From JAENVU01 sp963801105 (GTDB lineage: Bacteria > Actinomycetota > Acidimicrobiia > IMCC26256 > JAENVU01): a stretch of DNA of 64,000 bases. Positions 34,962-43,990 of the stretch are shown here, one piece after another. Location of the stretch: contig CAWDDH010000003.1 in assembly GCA_963801105.1 (NCBI GenBank), positions 3,038,001 to 3,102,000 on the forward strand. Direction: 5' to 3'. The number at the start of each line of letters is the position of its first letter. Within the stretch, counting starts at the first letter, position 1. Made by a program: the position numbers and the translations under genes. Under the pieces are notes generated by a model. The model was not told where the DNA came from. It searched no databases and was given only the letters and a program-made list of their open reading frames with translations.

Positions 34962-35768
34962 CTACGGGTCGCTGGGGAGTGCCCACGCGTCGTAGAGCAG
35001 TGCGCCGAGTTCGCCGAACATCGCCGGCGCGAGATCGTCTGGGCGGCACGCGAAGTCGGGCTGCTCGGAGGCCATCGCGGCGACCACCCAGCTCACATCC
35101 TCGGTCTCGAACAGACCCGAGTCGATGAAGGTCCCTGCGCCGTTCCCGGTCTTGTTGAACACCCGTACCGGCATGGTCACATCAATGTCCGCGGCCATTG
35201 CGAGGTGGGGCACGCGACGCGGCAGTCCGATGAGGTTCTGCTGCCGGAAGAGCATCGACCGGGCCCGATCATCGAGCTGTGTGTAGACCTCGGCCAGGTC
35301 TCGGGGTGTCGAGAGGGAGAACGGTGCTCCTGCGAGTGCCGCTTCGAAGGTGATGGCGTTCAGTTGAGCCGTCGGGTATCCGAGTTGGCGCATCGCCGCG
35401 TTGATCACATCGGGCGGCGTATCCATCGCCCGAAGCAGCATCGCCGTCGCGGTGTTGTCCGACACGATGACCATCAACCAGGCCAGGTCGTCGATCGTCG
35501 GTTCGAGGCCGGCCGAGAGGAAGCGCAGGACGCCGGTCCCGATGTAGCGCGAATCGTCGTCGAACCACACTCGCTGCTGCGGGTCGAGAGCACCAGACGA
35601 GACGCGCCGGCAGTACTCGACCAAGATGAATATCTTCGCTGCGCTCTCCGCCGGCAGCACGCGATCGGCGTTGACGGCGACCGTCTCACCAGTGTCGAGG
35701 TTGCGCGCGTAGAAGCCGAACACGCCAGGCCTGTCGGTGAGCAGCTCGGCCACGGCATCCGTGAGCAC
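34962..35768 (-). CDS. Class A beta-lactamase-like serine hydrolase
   Basis: The 268-residue product has the penicillin-recognising fold. SxxK is SAAK (residues 42-45), SDN is VSDNT (103-105) and KTG is NKTGNG (206-208). The class A ExxLN loop reads TAQLN, so the deacylating glutamate appears absent and efficient beta-lactamase activity is doubtful; an esterase or inactive receptor role is possible. No signal peptide or lipobox precedes the domain, unusual for this fold. GTG 35768 has GGGAGG upstream and is the only start in the open frame. Base composition is visibly less GC-biased than neighbours, suggesting recent transfer. Confidence 0.78.
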   Translation of the reverse strand: MLTDAVAELLTDRPGVFGFYARNLDTGETVAVNADRVLPAESAAKIFILVEYCRRVSSGALDPQQRVWFDDDSRYIGTGVLRFLSAGLEPTIDDLAWLMVIVSDNTATAMLLRAMDTPPDVINAAMRQLGYPTAQLNAITFEAALAGAPFSLSTPRDLAEVYTQLDDRARSMLFRQQNLIGLPRRVPHLAMAADIDVTMPVRVFNKTGNGAGTFIDSGLFETEDVSWVVAAMASEQPDFACRPDDLAPAMFGELGALLYDAWALPSDP

Positions 35769-36099
35769 CGTTTGGCGCCTCCCACCCGTTGAACGCCGCG
35801 AAAATCACCTCCCATCTTGCCCGGTCCGCGCTTGCGCGGCTACCGATCGGCCGTTCGGTGCCTGACGGCGTGGTTCCGTGCGACAGCCACCTTCGGTCGC
35901 AGACCGGTGCAGCCGGGCAAGACGCCGATCAGGTTGCCCGAACGGGCACCCGAGACTCATTCTCGGCGCCGCGAACACCCAAGGAGCCACCCAGGCGTCA
36001 CGTCACTCCGCGCTGACGTGCTCTCGGAGGCATCGGGGCGACTGCAGGCAAGACCGGCCCCGGGAAGCGGATTCTCTGCCGGATTTGTTGGGCTTTTGC
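35769..36099. other. Lower-GC intergenic region with inverted repeats
   Basis: This divergent gap between the beta-lactamase-like gene and DUF222-HNH copy 2 has no convincing open frame. It contains a hairpin CCGAGA-CTCAT-TCTCGG (35950-35966) and an inverted repeat CACGTCA-N8-TGACGTG (35999-36020). Composition is less GC-rich than flanking genes. The promoter of the DUF222-HNH gene begins at its right end. Confidence 0.45.
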
Positions 36100-36128
36100 T
36101 TGCTCTACGAACATCTGTTCGGTATACT
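36100..36128 (+). promoter_or_regulatory. Promoter TTGCTC-N17-TATACT, DUF222-HNH copy 2
   Basis: A -35-like TTGCTC (36100-36105) and a near-consensus -10 TATACT (36123-36128) are 17 nt apart. The -10 is 7 nt before ATG 36136, so the transcript should be leaderless. The LexA-type box lies in the spacer. Confidence 0.65.
36108..36121. promoter_or_regulatory. LexA/SOS-box-like palindrome CGAAC-ATCT-GTTCG
   Basis: The site matches GAAC-N4-GTTC, extended by a further C-G pair. It occupies the spacer between the -35 and -10 of the DUF222-HNH promoter, the classic place for repression. A second site of the same type is at 7347-7360. Confidence 0.75.
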
Positions 36129-36135
36129 CCTCAAC

Positions 36136-37368
36136 ATGCATTCGGGGTGGGGAACACAGGGCAACGACCGGGTCGGGGTCTATGACCCGATCCGCGCCGT
36201 ACGCGATTCGGTCGACACGCTGACCGCACACCTCGACGTGGACGCGATGACCGATGCCGAGATCGGCACCGACCTCGTCCGGGTCCACAAGCTCATCGAC
36301 CGGCTCCAGGCCCTCGCCGCGGAGCTCACCACCAAGGCCCATCAGCGTGGCGTGGGCACTGAGGACGGCCACGCCTCGACCGCGGCGTGGATCCGCTGGA
36401 AGACCGGCCAGACCCTCACCGACGTCCACCGCGCCCGGCAACACGGCGAGCTCGCCGCCCTCCTCCCCGCGACCGGCGCCGCGTGGCGCGAGGGACGGAT
36501 CACCACCCACGCCGTGGACCTCATCACCCGCGCCCGCGTGCCCGGCCACGACGAACAACTCGCCCCCTGCGAACCACAGTTCCTCGATCTCGCCACCCGA
36601 TACGACCACCGCTCGCTGCGCCTCGCGACCGAGCACTTCGCGAAATGTGCCCGTGCCGACGGCAACCAACCCCTCGCCGACGACGGCGTGAGCCTCGCGA
36701 TGGTCGGTGACCGCACGGTGATCACCGGTGAGCTCCACGGCGCCGCCGCGGAGACGGTGGCTCACACGATCGGTGCGTTCACGGCCAAGCCGTCGCCGAC
36801 CAGCGACACGACTCCCGCGCAACGCCGGGCCGAGGCCCTCGTCCGGATCTGCGAGGTCGCGCTCCGCCACGGCACCGACGCCGAAGGCGCCAGGCCCTCG
36901 GTCGGCTACGTGATCCACGCCCGGACCGCCGACGGTCCCGGGCTCGCGGAGGGCAACTTCGGGGGCGTCCTCGACCCTCGCGAGCGCGAGCGGATCCTCT
37001 GCGACGCGTCCGTCAGCCGGATCGTGATCGGGCCCGACGACCTCCCCCTGAACGTCGGTCGGGCCTCACCGGCCTGGCCCGCGGCGATCCGCCGGGCCAT
37101 CGCGGTCCGCGATCGACACTGCCGATGGCCCGGCTGCGAGCTCCCCGCACCCTGGACCGACGTCCACCACGTCGAGGCGTGGGAGCACGGCGGCGAGACC
37201 TCGGTGACCAACGGCGTCCTGCTCTGCCGCCGACATCACACGTTCCTCCACACCCACCCCGACTGGACGTTCACGTTCGACGACCAACAGCTGCGCGTCG
37301 TGCGGCCCGACGGGCGCGAGCTGTTCCGGGAACCCGTGGACCGCGGACGCGAGTTGGTGCTCGTCTAA
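36136..37368 (+). CDS. DUF222 / HNH endonuclease protein (13E12-type), copy 2
   Basis: The 410-residue protein has an N-terminal DUF222 region (LVRVHKLIDRLQALAAELTTKAHQRGVG and TGAAWREGRITTHAVDLITRARVPGHD) and a C-terminal HNH domain: CRWPGCELPAPWTDVHHVEAW then GVLLCRRHHTFLHTHPDW. It shares layout and many motif residues with the copy at 6172-7353. ATG 36136 is set by a -10 exactly 7 nt upstream. A LexA-type box lies inside the promoter, so induction after DNA damage is predicted. The stop overlaps the convergent acyl-CoA synthetase stop by 4 nt. No mobile-element signs are seen. Confidence 0.9.
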   Translation: MHSGWGTQGNDRVGVYDPIRAVRDSVDTLTAHLDVDAMTDAEIGTDLVRVHKLIDRLQALAAELTTKAHQRGVGTEDGHASTAAWIRWKTGQTLTDVHRARQHGELAALLPATGAAWREGRITTHAVDLITRARVPGHDEQLAPCEPQFLDLATRYDHRSLRLATEHFAKCARADGNQPLADDGVSLAMVGDRTVITGELHGAAAETVAHTIGAFTAKPSPTSDTTPAQRRAEALVRICEVALRHGTDAEGARPSVGYVIHARTADGPGLAEGNFGGVLDPRERERILCDASVSRIVIGPDDLPLNVGRASPAWPAAIRRAIAVRDRHCRWPGCELPAPWTDVHHVEAWEHGGETSVTNGVLLCRRHHTFLHTHPDWTFTFDDQQLRVVRPDGRELFREPVDRGRELVLV

Positions 37369-38969
37369 CGCCGGTCGAACACGACGCCGGCGGCCTCGCG
37401 GTCCCAGGTGGTCGCGGTGACGCCCTCGTCGCGGAGCTGGTACTTGAGCACGCGGCCGACGGGGTTGCGGGGCAGGTCGGTGCGGAACTCCACGTAGCGC
37501 GGGATCGCGAAGTACGGGACGCGCTCGGCGCACCACCGGCAGAGCTCCTCCTCGGTGAGCGTCCCCTCGGTGACGAGCACGGCCGTGACCTTCACGTCGT
37601 CCTCACCCTGGTCGCTGGCGACGGCGTGCACGGCGACGTCGGCGACCGCCTCGTGCGCGACCACGGTGCGCTCCATCTCGAAGCTGGAGATGTTCTCGCC
37701 CCGGCGGCGGAGGTAGTCCTTCTTGCGGTCGACGAAGTAGAGGAAGCCGTCGTCGTCGAGCCGGCCGAGGTCACCGGTGTGGAACCAGAGGTTGCGCAGC
37801 ACCTCGACCGTGGCCTCGGGGCGGTTCCAGTACCCGGCGAACATGAGGTCGGGGCCGGTCGGGCGGCAGACGATCTCACCCGTCTCGCCGGTGGGGACGG
37901 GCTCGTCGTGCTCGTCGACGATCCGCACCTCGAACTCGTGGGTGTTGGGCTTGCCCGCCGCGCCCGGCTTGTTCGTCTCCCCCGCCGGGAGCATCGAGAT
38001 GAGCGACGCCTCCGTCAGGCCATAGCCGCCGCTGAAGGTCGCGCAGCCGAAGCGCTCCCGCCAGATGCGGTCGGTGTCGGGTGGCATGGGGGCCGCGGCG
38101 CAGAGCCGCAGCCGGTGCCCGGCCTGGTCGGGATGGTCCTCGGCGTTCGCGACGAGGATCGCGAGCGAACCGAGCATGGAGAGCATCGTCGCACCGGTGC
38201 GGCGCACCTCGGGCCAGAAGCGGCTGACCGAGAACTTCCGGGCGATCGACGCGTGCCCACCCACGAGCAGCGTGCCGACCACGCAGACGGAGATCGCGTT
38301 GAAGTGGAACAGCGGCAGCGGCGTGAGGATCACGTCGTCGGCCCGCCGCCCCCACGCCCGCGCGATCTGCTCGCCGAGCGCGACGACGTAGCGGTGCGGG
38401 AGCATGCAGCCCTTCGACGGCCCGGTGGTGCCCGCGGTGTAGATGAAGCAGGCGAGATCCGAGGACTCGAGCGCGACGGGCGCCAGGGACGCGACCTCGG
38501 CGTCGGGCGTCTCCACCACCTCGTCCCAACCCGACCACGGCAGGACGCCGTCGAGGACGGACCCGTCGCCCACGACCACGGCGCGGGTCAGCGCCAGGGT
38601 CTCCCACCCGGACAGCTCCGCGATCCGCGCCGCCAGGTCCTCCTGCACGACGACGACGGTCGCCCCGCTGTCGGCGAGCACGTGGCGCAGGAACTCGCCC
38701 TTGTACGCCGTGTTGATCGGGACCTGGATGGCACCCAGGCGCACCGCGGCGAAGAACGACACCACCTGCTCGGGGCCGTTCTCGAGCAGCGTGGCCACCC
38801 GGTCCCCCCGGCCCACACCGAGGGCGGCGAGTCGGGCCGCGACCCGTCCGGCGCGGTCGGCCATCTCACGTGCGGTCAGGGCGACACCCTCGAAGTCGAG
38901 GTAGCGACCGTCGGGATCGGTGGCGAGGCGAGCCTCGAGCGCGGCCCAGATCGTGGTCGGGAGCGGCAT
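37365..38969 (-). CDS. Acyl-CoA synthetase (AMP-binding), copy 2
   Basis: This 534-residue ANL-family ligase has YTAGTTGPSKGCMLPHR (about residues 170-186), GGYGLTEAS, the hinge WFHTGDLGRLDDDGFLYFVDRKKDYLRRRGENIS and the catalytic lysine in NPVGRVLKYQLRD. It should form an acyl-CoA from a carboxylic acid through an adenylate. The RRRGENIS hinge resembles crotonobetaine/carnitine-CoA ligases of CaiC type. ATG 38969 lies 8 nt after TACGCT (38978-38983); the open frame upstream to 39056 is basic and unsupported. It is monocistronic and convergent with DUF222-HNH copy 2. Confidence 0.92.
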   Translation of the reverse strand: MPLPTTIWAALEARLATDPDGRYLDFEGVALTAREMADRAGRVAARLAALGVGRGDRVATLLENGPEQVVSFFAAVRLGAIQVPINTAYKGEFLRHVLADSGATVVVVQEDLAARIAELSGWETLALTRAVVVGDGSVLDGVLPWSGWDEVVETPDAEVASLAPVALESSDLACFIYTAGTTGPSKGCMLPHRYVVALGEQIARAWGRRADDVILTPLPLFHFNAISVCVVGTLLVGGHASIARKFSVSRFWPEVRRTGATMLSMLGSLAILVANAEDHPDQAGHRLRLCAAAPMPPDTDRIWRERFGCATFSGGYGLTEASLISMLPAGETNKPGAAGKPNTHEFEVRIVDEHDEPVPTGETGEIVCRPTGPDLMFAGYWNRPEATVEVLRNLWFHTGDLGRLDDDGFLYFVDRKKDYLRRRGENISSFEMERTVVAHEAVADVAVHAVASDQGEDDVKVTAVLVTEGTLTEEELCRWCAERVPYFAIPRYVEFRTDLPRNPVGRVLKYQLRDEGVTATTWDREAAGVVFDRR

Positions 38970-38977
38970 GGCGTCGG

Positions 38978-38983
38978 AGCGTA
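38978..38983 (-). promoter_or_regulatory. -10 hexamer TACGCT, acyl-CoA synthetase copy 2
   Basis: TACGCT is 8 nt before ATG 38969, fitting a leaderless mRNA. Confidence 0.4.
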
Positions 38984-39110
38984 GCGGCGCGTGCCGCACG
39001 CTCCGTGAGGGCCTTCCGACCCCTCGACCCTGGTGTCGACGACCAGCAGCGAGCACAATGGCTTCCTCTCGGTGGCAATCCGGACACCGAGCGTGAGCGA
39101 ATTACCTCCG

Positions 39111-41612
39111 ATGACTGCCGACGTCCCGACCTTCGCTGCGCCCACCGAGGCGAACCTCGACCCGTTCCGCATCGTGCTCGAGGCCGCGCCGATGGGGATC
39201 GCGATCGGACGACCGGGCGGGGAGATCATCTTCGTCAACGACACGATGTGCCGCCTCCTCGGTCGGCCGCGGGACGAGATCTCGGTCGCGACCTTCGTCG
39301 ACGCCGCCCATCCCGACCAGAAGCTGAAGGTCCGGGCGCGCCTCCGCTCACTCGAGTCGGGCGAGTTCGAGACGTTCGTGCGCGAGACCCGCTTCCTGCA
39401 TCCGGACGGTGCCGTCGTGAACGCCCGCTTCCACGTGGCCGCGGTCCGCGACCCCGACGGTGCCATCGCCTACCTCGTGGCCCACGCGGAGGACATCACC
39501 GAGAACCTCCGGGTGGAGGCCGCGCTCGCGACCAGCGAGGACCGCTTCCGCGCCGCCAGCGAGGCCAGCCTCGACTCGCTCGTCATGATGGACGCGGTCC
39601 GCGACCACCACGGGCGCGTCGTCGACTTCGTGATCTCCGCGGCGAACGAGAAGGCCGCGGCACTGTTCGGTGTGCCCGTGGTCGATCTCCTGGGCAAGCG
39701 GGTGAGCGCACACTTCCCGGCCGGCTCCGAGGACCAGCTGCTCGCCAAGTACGTCGACGTGTTGGAATCGGGCGAGCCGCGCACGATGGAGTACCGGGCC
39801 CTTCACCCCCGGGTGAAGGCCGAGTGGATCCACGAGCAGATCGTCCCCCTCGACGACGGCGTCATGATGACCTCGAGCGACGTCACCGAGCAGAAGCGGG
39901 CCGAGCTCGCGTTGCGCGAGAGCGACGAGCGACTCAAGGCGCTGCTCCAGCACGCCGTCGACGTCGTGTGCATCGTCGACGCCGGCGGATTCGTCCGCTA
40001 CGCGAGCCCCGCGGTGGAGCATGTCCTCGGCTACACCACCGAGGAGTTCCTCGACCGGCACCCGTTCGACCTCCTGCACCCCGAGGACCTCAGCGTCTGG
40101 ATGGACCAGTGGCAGGAGCTCCCCACCGATCCCGACCACCGCTTCACGTTCGAGGTCCGGGCGCTGCACCGCGACGGCGGGTACCGCTGGACGGAGGTCC
40201 ACTTCCGGGACCTGCGTCACGATCCCCGCATCGACGGTTACGTGGTGCACTTCCACGACATCAGCCAGCGAAAGGACGCGCAGCAGGCGTTGCTGTACGA
40301 GTCGCTCCACGACGGGCTCACCGGCCTCCCGAACCGAGCGCTGCTGCTCGACCGGCTGGCCCACGCGTTCGACCGCAGCGCGCGCACCGAGGTCGGTGTC
40401 GCGATCCTCTTCCTCGACGTCGACCACTTCAAGATGGTCAACGACGCCCACGGGCACACGATCGGCGATGCGCTCCTGCGCAGCGTCGCCGAGCGGCTCC
40501 GGACCGCCGTCCGGCCGGCCGACACGGTGGCGCGCCTGGGCGGTGACGAGTTCGTGATCTGCTGCGAGGAGATCGAGGACGCCCCCGCCGCCGACGCGAT
40601 GGCCGACCGGGTGCGAGACGTGTTCGCCGAGCCCTTCGACGTCCAGGGCCAGGCGATCTCGGTGGGCACGAGCATCGGAATCGCGCTCGCGACGTCCGGG
40701 ACCGAGACACCCGAGGAGGTCGTGCGCAATGCCGACACCGCGATGTACGTGGCGAAGGCACGCGGGCGCGACCGCGCCGTGCTCTACGACGACGCGCTGC
40801 GCCGGCGCGTGCTCGACCACCTCGACACCGAGGCGGGACTCCGAGAGGCCCTCGCGCGCGGGCAGCTCGTCGTCCATTGGCAACCCTGCTTCGACCTGAC
40901 GACCGGGGCGATCGTGGCGCTGGAAGCGCTGGTGCGGTGGCAGCACGAGGACCGCGGGCTCCTCCTACCGGGCGAGTTCCTGGGCGCGGCTTCGATCGCC
41001 GGCCTCGACGCCCGGCTCGGCGCCTTCGTGCTCGAAGAAGCGTGCCGGCAGTTCGCGGCGTGGGACCGGGTCGACCTCGCACCACCGCTGCTCTGGTTGA
41101 ACCTCAGCGCGAGCCAGCTCACGTGGACCGGGACGACCGAGCACGTCCGCGCGGTCCTCCACGCCCAGGCGCTCGACGCGGAGCGGCTCGGATTCGACGT
41201 CGCCGAGTCCGCGCTCGCCGATGTCGACCGGGCCCGCCGGGCGAGCGCCGAGCTCGCGGCGCTCCGCGAGCTGGGCTGTCCCATCGCGATCGACGACTTC
41301 GGCACCGGGCACGCCTCACCGCTCGCGGTCCGACGCTACGGCATCACCCACGTGAAGCTCGACCGCTCACTCGTCCAGACGACGTCCGACGACGACCCCA
41401 TGGTCCCGGCGCTCATGAGTCTGGCCACGATGCTCGGCGTCACGGTGCTCGCCGAGGGCGTCGAGACCGACGATCAGCTCGACCGGATCCGCCGAGCCGG
41501 CTGCGCGGCCGCGACCGGCAACCTCTTCGCACCGGCGATGCCGGCCGACGAGCTCACCGGCTGGTTGCGCCGCGCTCCCGAGGCGCGCCGCGCGCAGGAC
41601 GCGCCCGGGTGA
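39111..41612 (+). CDS. PAS-GGDEF-EAL cyclic di-GMP signalling protein
   Basis: The product has about 833 residues: three PAS-type sensor domains (roughly 15-130, 140-265, 270-395), a GGDEF cyclase domain with intact GGDEF (477-481) and an RxxD inhibitory site (RPAD) five residues earlier, and an EAL phosphodiesterase domain. EAL catalytic motifs EALVRW (605), NLSASQ, DDFGTG (about 728), VKLDRS and LAEGVET are present, but the final QGY-type glutamine position reads TGNLF. No membrane helices or signal are seen, so sensing is cytoplasmic. GTG 39093 and GTG 39033 are possible earlier starts; ATG 39111 is chosen as the first ATG. The 3' end overlaps the convergent carboxyltransferase gene by 59 nt. 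Confidence 0.88.
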   Translation: MTADVPTFAAPTEANLDPFRIVLEAAPMGIAIGRPGGEIIFVNDTMCRLLGRPRDEISVATFVDAAHPDQKLKVRARLRSLESGEFETFVRETRFLHPDGAVVNARFHVAAVRDPDGAIAYLVAHAEDITENLRVEAALATSEDRFRAASEASLDSLVMMDAVRDHHGRVVDFVISAANEKAAALFGVPVVDLLGKRVSAHFPAGSEDQLLAKYVDVLESGEPRTMEYRALHPRVKAEWIHEQIVPLDDGVMMTSSDVTEQKRAELALRESDERLKALLQHAVDVVCIVDAGGFVRYASPAVEHVLGYTTEEFLDRHPFDLLHPEDLSVWMDQWQELPTDPDHRFTFEVRALHRDGGYRWTEVHFRDLRHDPRIDGYVVHFHDISQRKDAQQALLYESLHDGLTGLPNRALLLDRLAHAFDRSARTEVGVAILFLDVDHFKMVNDAHGHTIGDALLRSVAERLRTAVRPADTVARLGGDEFVICCEEIEDAPAADAMADRVRDVFAEPFDVQGQAISVGTSIGIALATSGTETPEEVVRNADTAMYVAKARGRDRAVLYDDALRRRVLDHLDTEAGLREALARGQLVVHWQPCFDLTTGAIVALEALVRWQHEDRGLLLPGEFLGAASIAGLDARLGAFVLEEACRQFAAWDRVDLAPPLLWLNLSASQLTWTGTTEHVRAVLHAQALDAERLGFDVAESALADVDRARRASAELAALRELGCPIAIDDFGTGHASPLAVRRYGITHVKLDRSLVQTTSDDDPMVPALMSLATMLGVTVLAEGVETDDQLDRIRRAGCAAATGNLFAPAMPADELTGWLRRAPEARRAQDAPG

Positions 41613-43063
41613 GCGCGAGGGCGTCGAGCAGGGCGTTGCGCAGCTCGCGCGGGTCGATCACGTCGTCGTAGCTGAGGCGGTCCGCAGCGGCGTAGGCGCC
41701 GCCGAGCTCGGCGTGCTCCATCAGCGCCCGGACGTCGGGTTCGATGCCCGCCGCCTCCGCACCGCTCTCGGCCGGCATCGCACCCAACCGCGCCGCCGGG
41801 AAGGCGAGGGTGGTCGTCTGCCCGTCGAAGGGGTTCATGGCCATGAGCGACGAGCCGAACCCGTAGGCCTTGCGCAGCGTCACGTGCAGCTTCGGTCCCG
41901 GCAGACGCGCCTGCGCCTCGAACATCCGCGCCGCGTACAGCAGGATCCCCGACTGCTCGGCGGCGGTGCCGGCGAGGACGCCGGGGTTGTCGGCGAGGAA
42001 GACGACGGGGAGGCCGAAGGCCCCGACCACGTCCAGGAAGCGCGCCGCCTTCTCCGCGGCCGGGCGGTCGATCGCGCCGGCCCGGACGGCGGGATTGTTC
42101 GCCACGACGGCGACCGGCTCGCCGCCGAGGTGCACCAGCGCCGTGACCATCGTGCGACCGAACCCGGGCTGGATCTCGAGCATCTCCCGGTCGTCCGCGA
42201 TCGACTCGACGACGGGGCGGATGTCGTAGGGCCGGCGGGGATCGGCGGGAACCAGCTCCAGGATCTCGTCGACGCGCCGCCGGCCGTCCTCCACCGGGCG
42301 CACCGGGGCGGGTGACGCGGCGTTCGACGGGAAGTACGAGAGGTAGCGCCGGACGAGCGCGAGGGCAGCCGCGTCGTCGGCCGCCGCATTGTGCGCGACA
42401 CCCGAGAGCACGGTGTGCACCGGGGTGCCGCCGAGCTCCTCCTTGCTCACCCCCTCCCCGGTCGCCGCCGCGACGAGCGGAGGGCCGGCGCTGAAGAGCG
42501 CGCTCCCCTCCACCATCACCGCGAAGTCCATCAGCGGGGCGGTCAGCGCGCCGTGCCCGGCGCTCGCACCCATCACCACCGCCACGGTCGGGACGCGACC
42601 GCGCAGGCGCGGCGAGCGCCTGGAGGTCGTTGGGGGCGTGCGGGTAGCGCTCGAACGCGTTCTGCGCCCGCTCCCCTGCACCCTCGAGGAGCATGACGAG
42701 CGGTACCTGCTCCTGCTCCGCCAGCTGCGCGAGCCGGTGCCGCTTCGCGTGCGTACCGATCCCGATGGAGCCGCCCATGACGCTGAAATCCTCGGCCCCG
42801 ACCAGCACCGGGCGGTCGTCGACGAGACCGTGCCCGGCGATCAGACCGTCGGCGGGGGCGACCGGGGTCATGCCTCGCCCGATGCTGCCGGCGAGCGCCC
42901 CCAGCTCCCGGAAGGTCCCGGGATCGAGCAACCGGGCCACGCGGGCCCGGGCATCGAGGCGGCCCCCCTCGCGCTGGCGGGCCAGCCGCTCGGGTCCGCC
43001 CATCTGCTCGGCGGCCGCCCGCCGCGCGGCGAGGTCCTCCAGCAGCGGATCCCAGTCGCTCAC
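41554..43063 (-). pseudogene. Acyl-CoA carboxyltransferase beta subunit, interrupted by one frame break
   Basis: The intact sense is a carboxyltransferase (crotonase-fold, about 503 residues) of the propionyl/methylmalonyl-CoA carboxylase beta type. From GTG 43063 it runs SDWDPLLEDLAARRAAAEQMGGPERLARQ to APNDLQALA. At about 42607-42614 the frame moves +1 and RVPTVAVVMGASAGHGA follows. Landmarks include GAGERAQNAFERYPHAP, the GASAGHGA oxyanion region, FLADNPGVLAGTAAEQSGILLYAARMFE and AYGFGSSLMAMNPF. It would move a carboxyl group from biotin to an acyl-CoA; no biotin carboxylase is next door. The start overlaps the acyl-CoA dehydrogenase stop by 4 nt. It is the last gene of a three-gene operon starting at 45130. 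Confidence 0.82.
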
Positions 43064-43977
43064 GAAGCGGGTGCCATGGTCGCGGCGACGGCATCGGCGT
43101 GGACATCGGCGTTGCCGAAGTGCGTGTCGAGGACCCACGCGCGCTTCAGGAACAGGTGGACGTCGACCTCCCAGGTGAAGCCCATCCCACCGAACACCTG
43201 CGTGGCGCCCCGACCGTTCAACACCGCGGCCTCGCCGGCGAGGAGCTTGGCCGCGCTGAGCGCCCGGTCGAGCTCGCCACTCGCGGGTTCGTCGAGCACG
43301 CAGGCCGCGGCGTGGGTGGCGACGCGCGCCAGCTCGGCGCGCACGGCCAGGTCGGCGCAGAGGTGCTTGACCGCCTGGAACGAGCCGATCGGGCGGTCGA
43401 ACTGCTGCCGCTCCTTCGCGTAGTCGACGGCGAGATCGAGCAGCCGGTCGGCGAGGCCCACGCAGAACGCGGCGGTCAGCAGGGTCCCCGCCCGGCGCAG
43501 GTCGGCCACGGATGTGTCGAGCGGCTCTCCCGCGGCCTCGGCGACGCCATCGACGCGCCACACCGGGGTGAGCGGGTCCAGCGGCCACTCGGCCTCCTCG
43601 CCTGCGGTCAGTGCCTCCGTGGGGACGAGCCGGGCGGCCGTCTCGTCCACGACGAGGACCTGCTCCACCCCACCGAGGTGCTCGACCCAGGGGGCGCCCG
43701 GAACCGTGGCGTCGAATCCGGTGGTCGCGCGGTCCCGCCCGAACGAGAAGACCAGCGGGCCGGGGATGCACCCACGCCCGAGCTCCTCGTACACGATCGC
43801 CGCGTCGGCCCACGCGAAGCCGTCGGCACGCAGCGAGAAGACGCCGGCCGCGGCCAGCTCGTCGTACACCGAGCGGTCGAAGCCCTTCCGGACCCGGTCG
43901 ACCGGGAAGCGACCCCCCACGAGCGCACGGATGCCGTCGCGGAGCGCGACCTGATCGTCGGTGAGGTCGAAGCTCAT
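43060..43977 (-). CDS. Acyl-CoA dehydrogenase, small divergent type
   Basis: The 305-residue product is a short acyl-CoA dehydrogenase. It opens MSFDLTDDQVALRDGIRALV, has YEELGRGCIPGPLVFSFG, and ends with YAKERQQFDRPIGSFQAVKHLCADLAVRAELA and GGMGFTWEVDVHLFLKRAWV, the last being the C-terminal flavin-contact region. It is well under the usual 380 residues because much of the central beta domain is short, the form that pairs with a full-length partner in a heteromer. That partner is probably the gene at 43991. GTG 44004 is an upstream alternative. ATG 43977 leaves 13 nt after the previous stop. Confidence 0.85.
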   Translation of the reverse strand: MSFDLTDDQVALRDGIRALVGGRFPVDRVRKGFDRSVYDELAAAGVFSLRADGFAWADAAIVYEELGRGCIPGPLVFSFGRDRATTGFDATVPGAPWVEHLGGVEQVLVVDETAARLVPTEALTAGEEAEWPLDPLTPVWRVDGVAEAAGEPLDTSVADLRRAGTLLTAAFCVGLADRLLDLAVDYAKERQQFDRPIGSFQAVKHLCADLAVRAELARVATHAAACVLDEPASGELDRALSAAKLLAGEAAVLNGRGATQVFGGMGFTWEVDVHLFLKRAWVLDTHFGNADVHADAVAATMAPAS

Positions 43978-43990
43978 CCGTGGCCGCCGG

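Noticed and set aside
35999..36020. Inverted repeat CACGTCA-N8-TGACGTG as a third regulatory operator family
   Set aside because: It lies about 115 nt from the nearest start, does not overlap a visible promoter and has no second copy that I could find.
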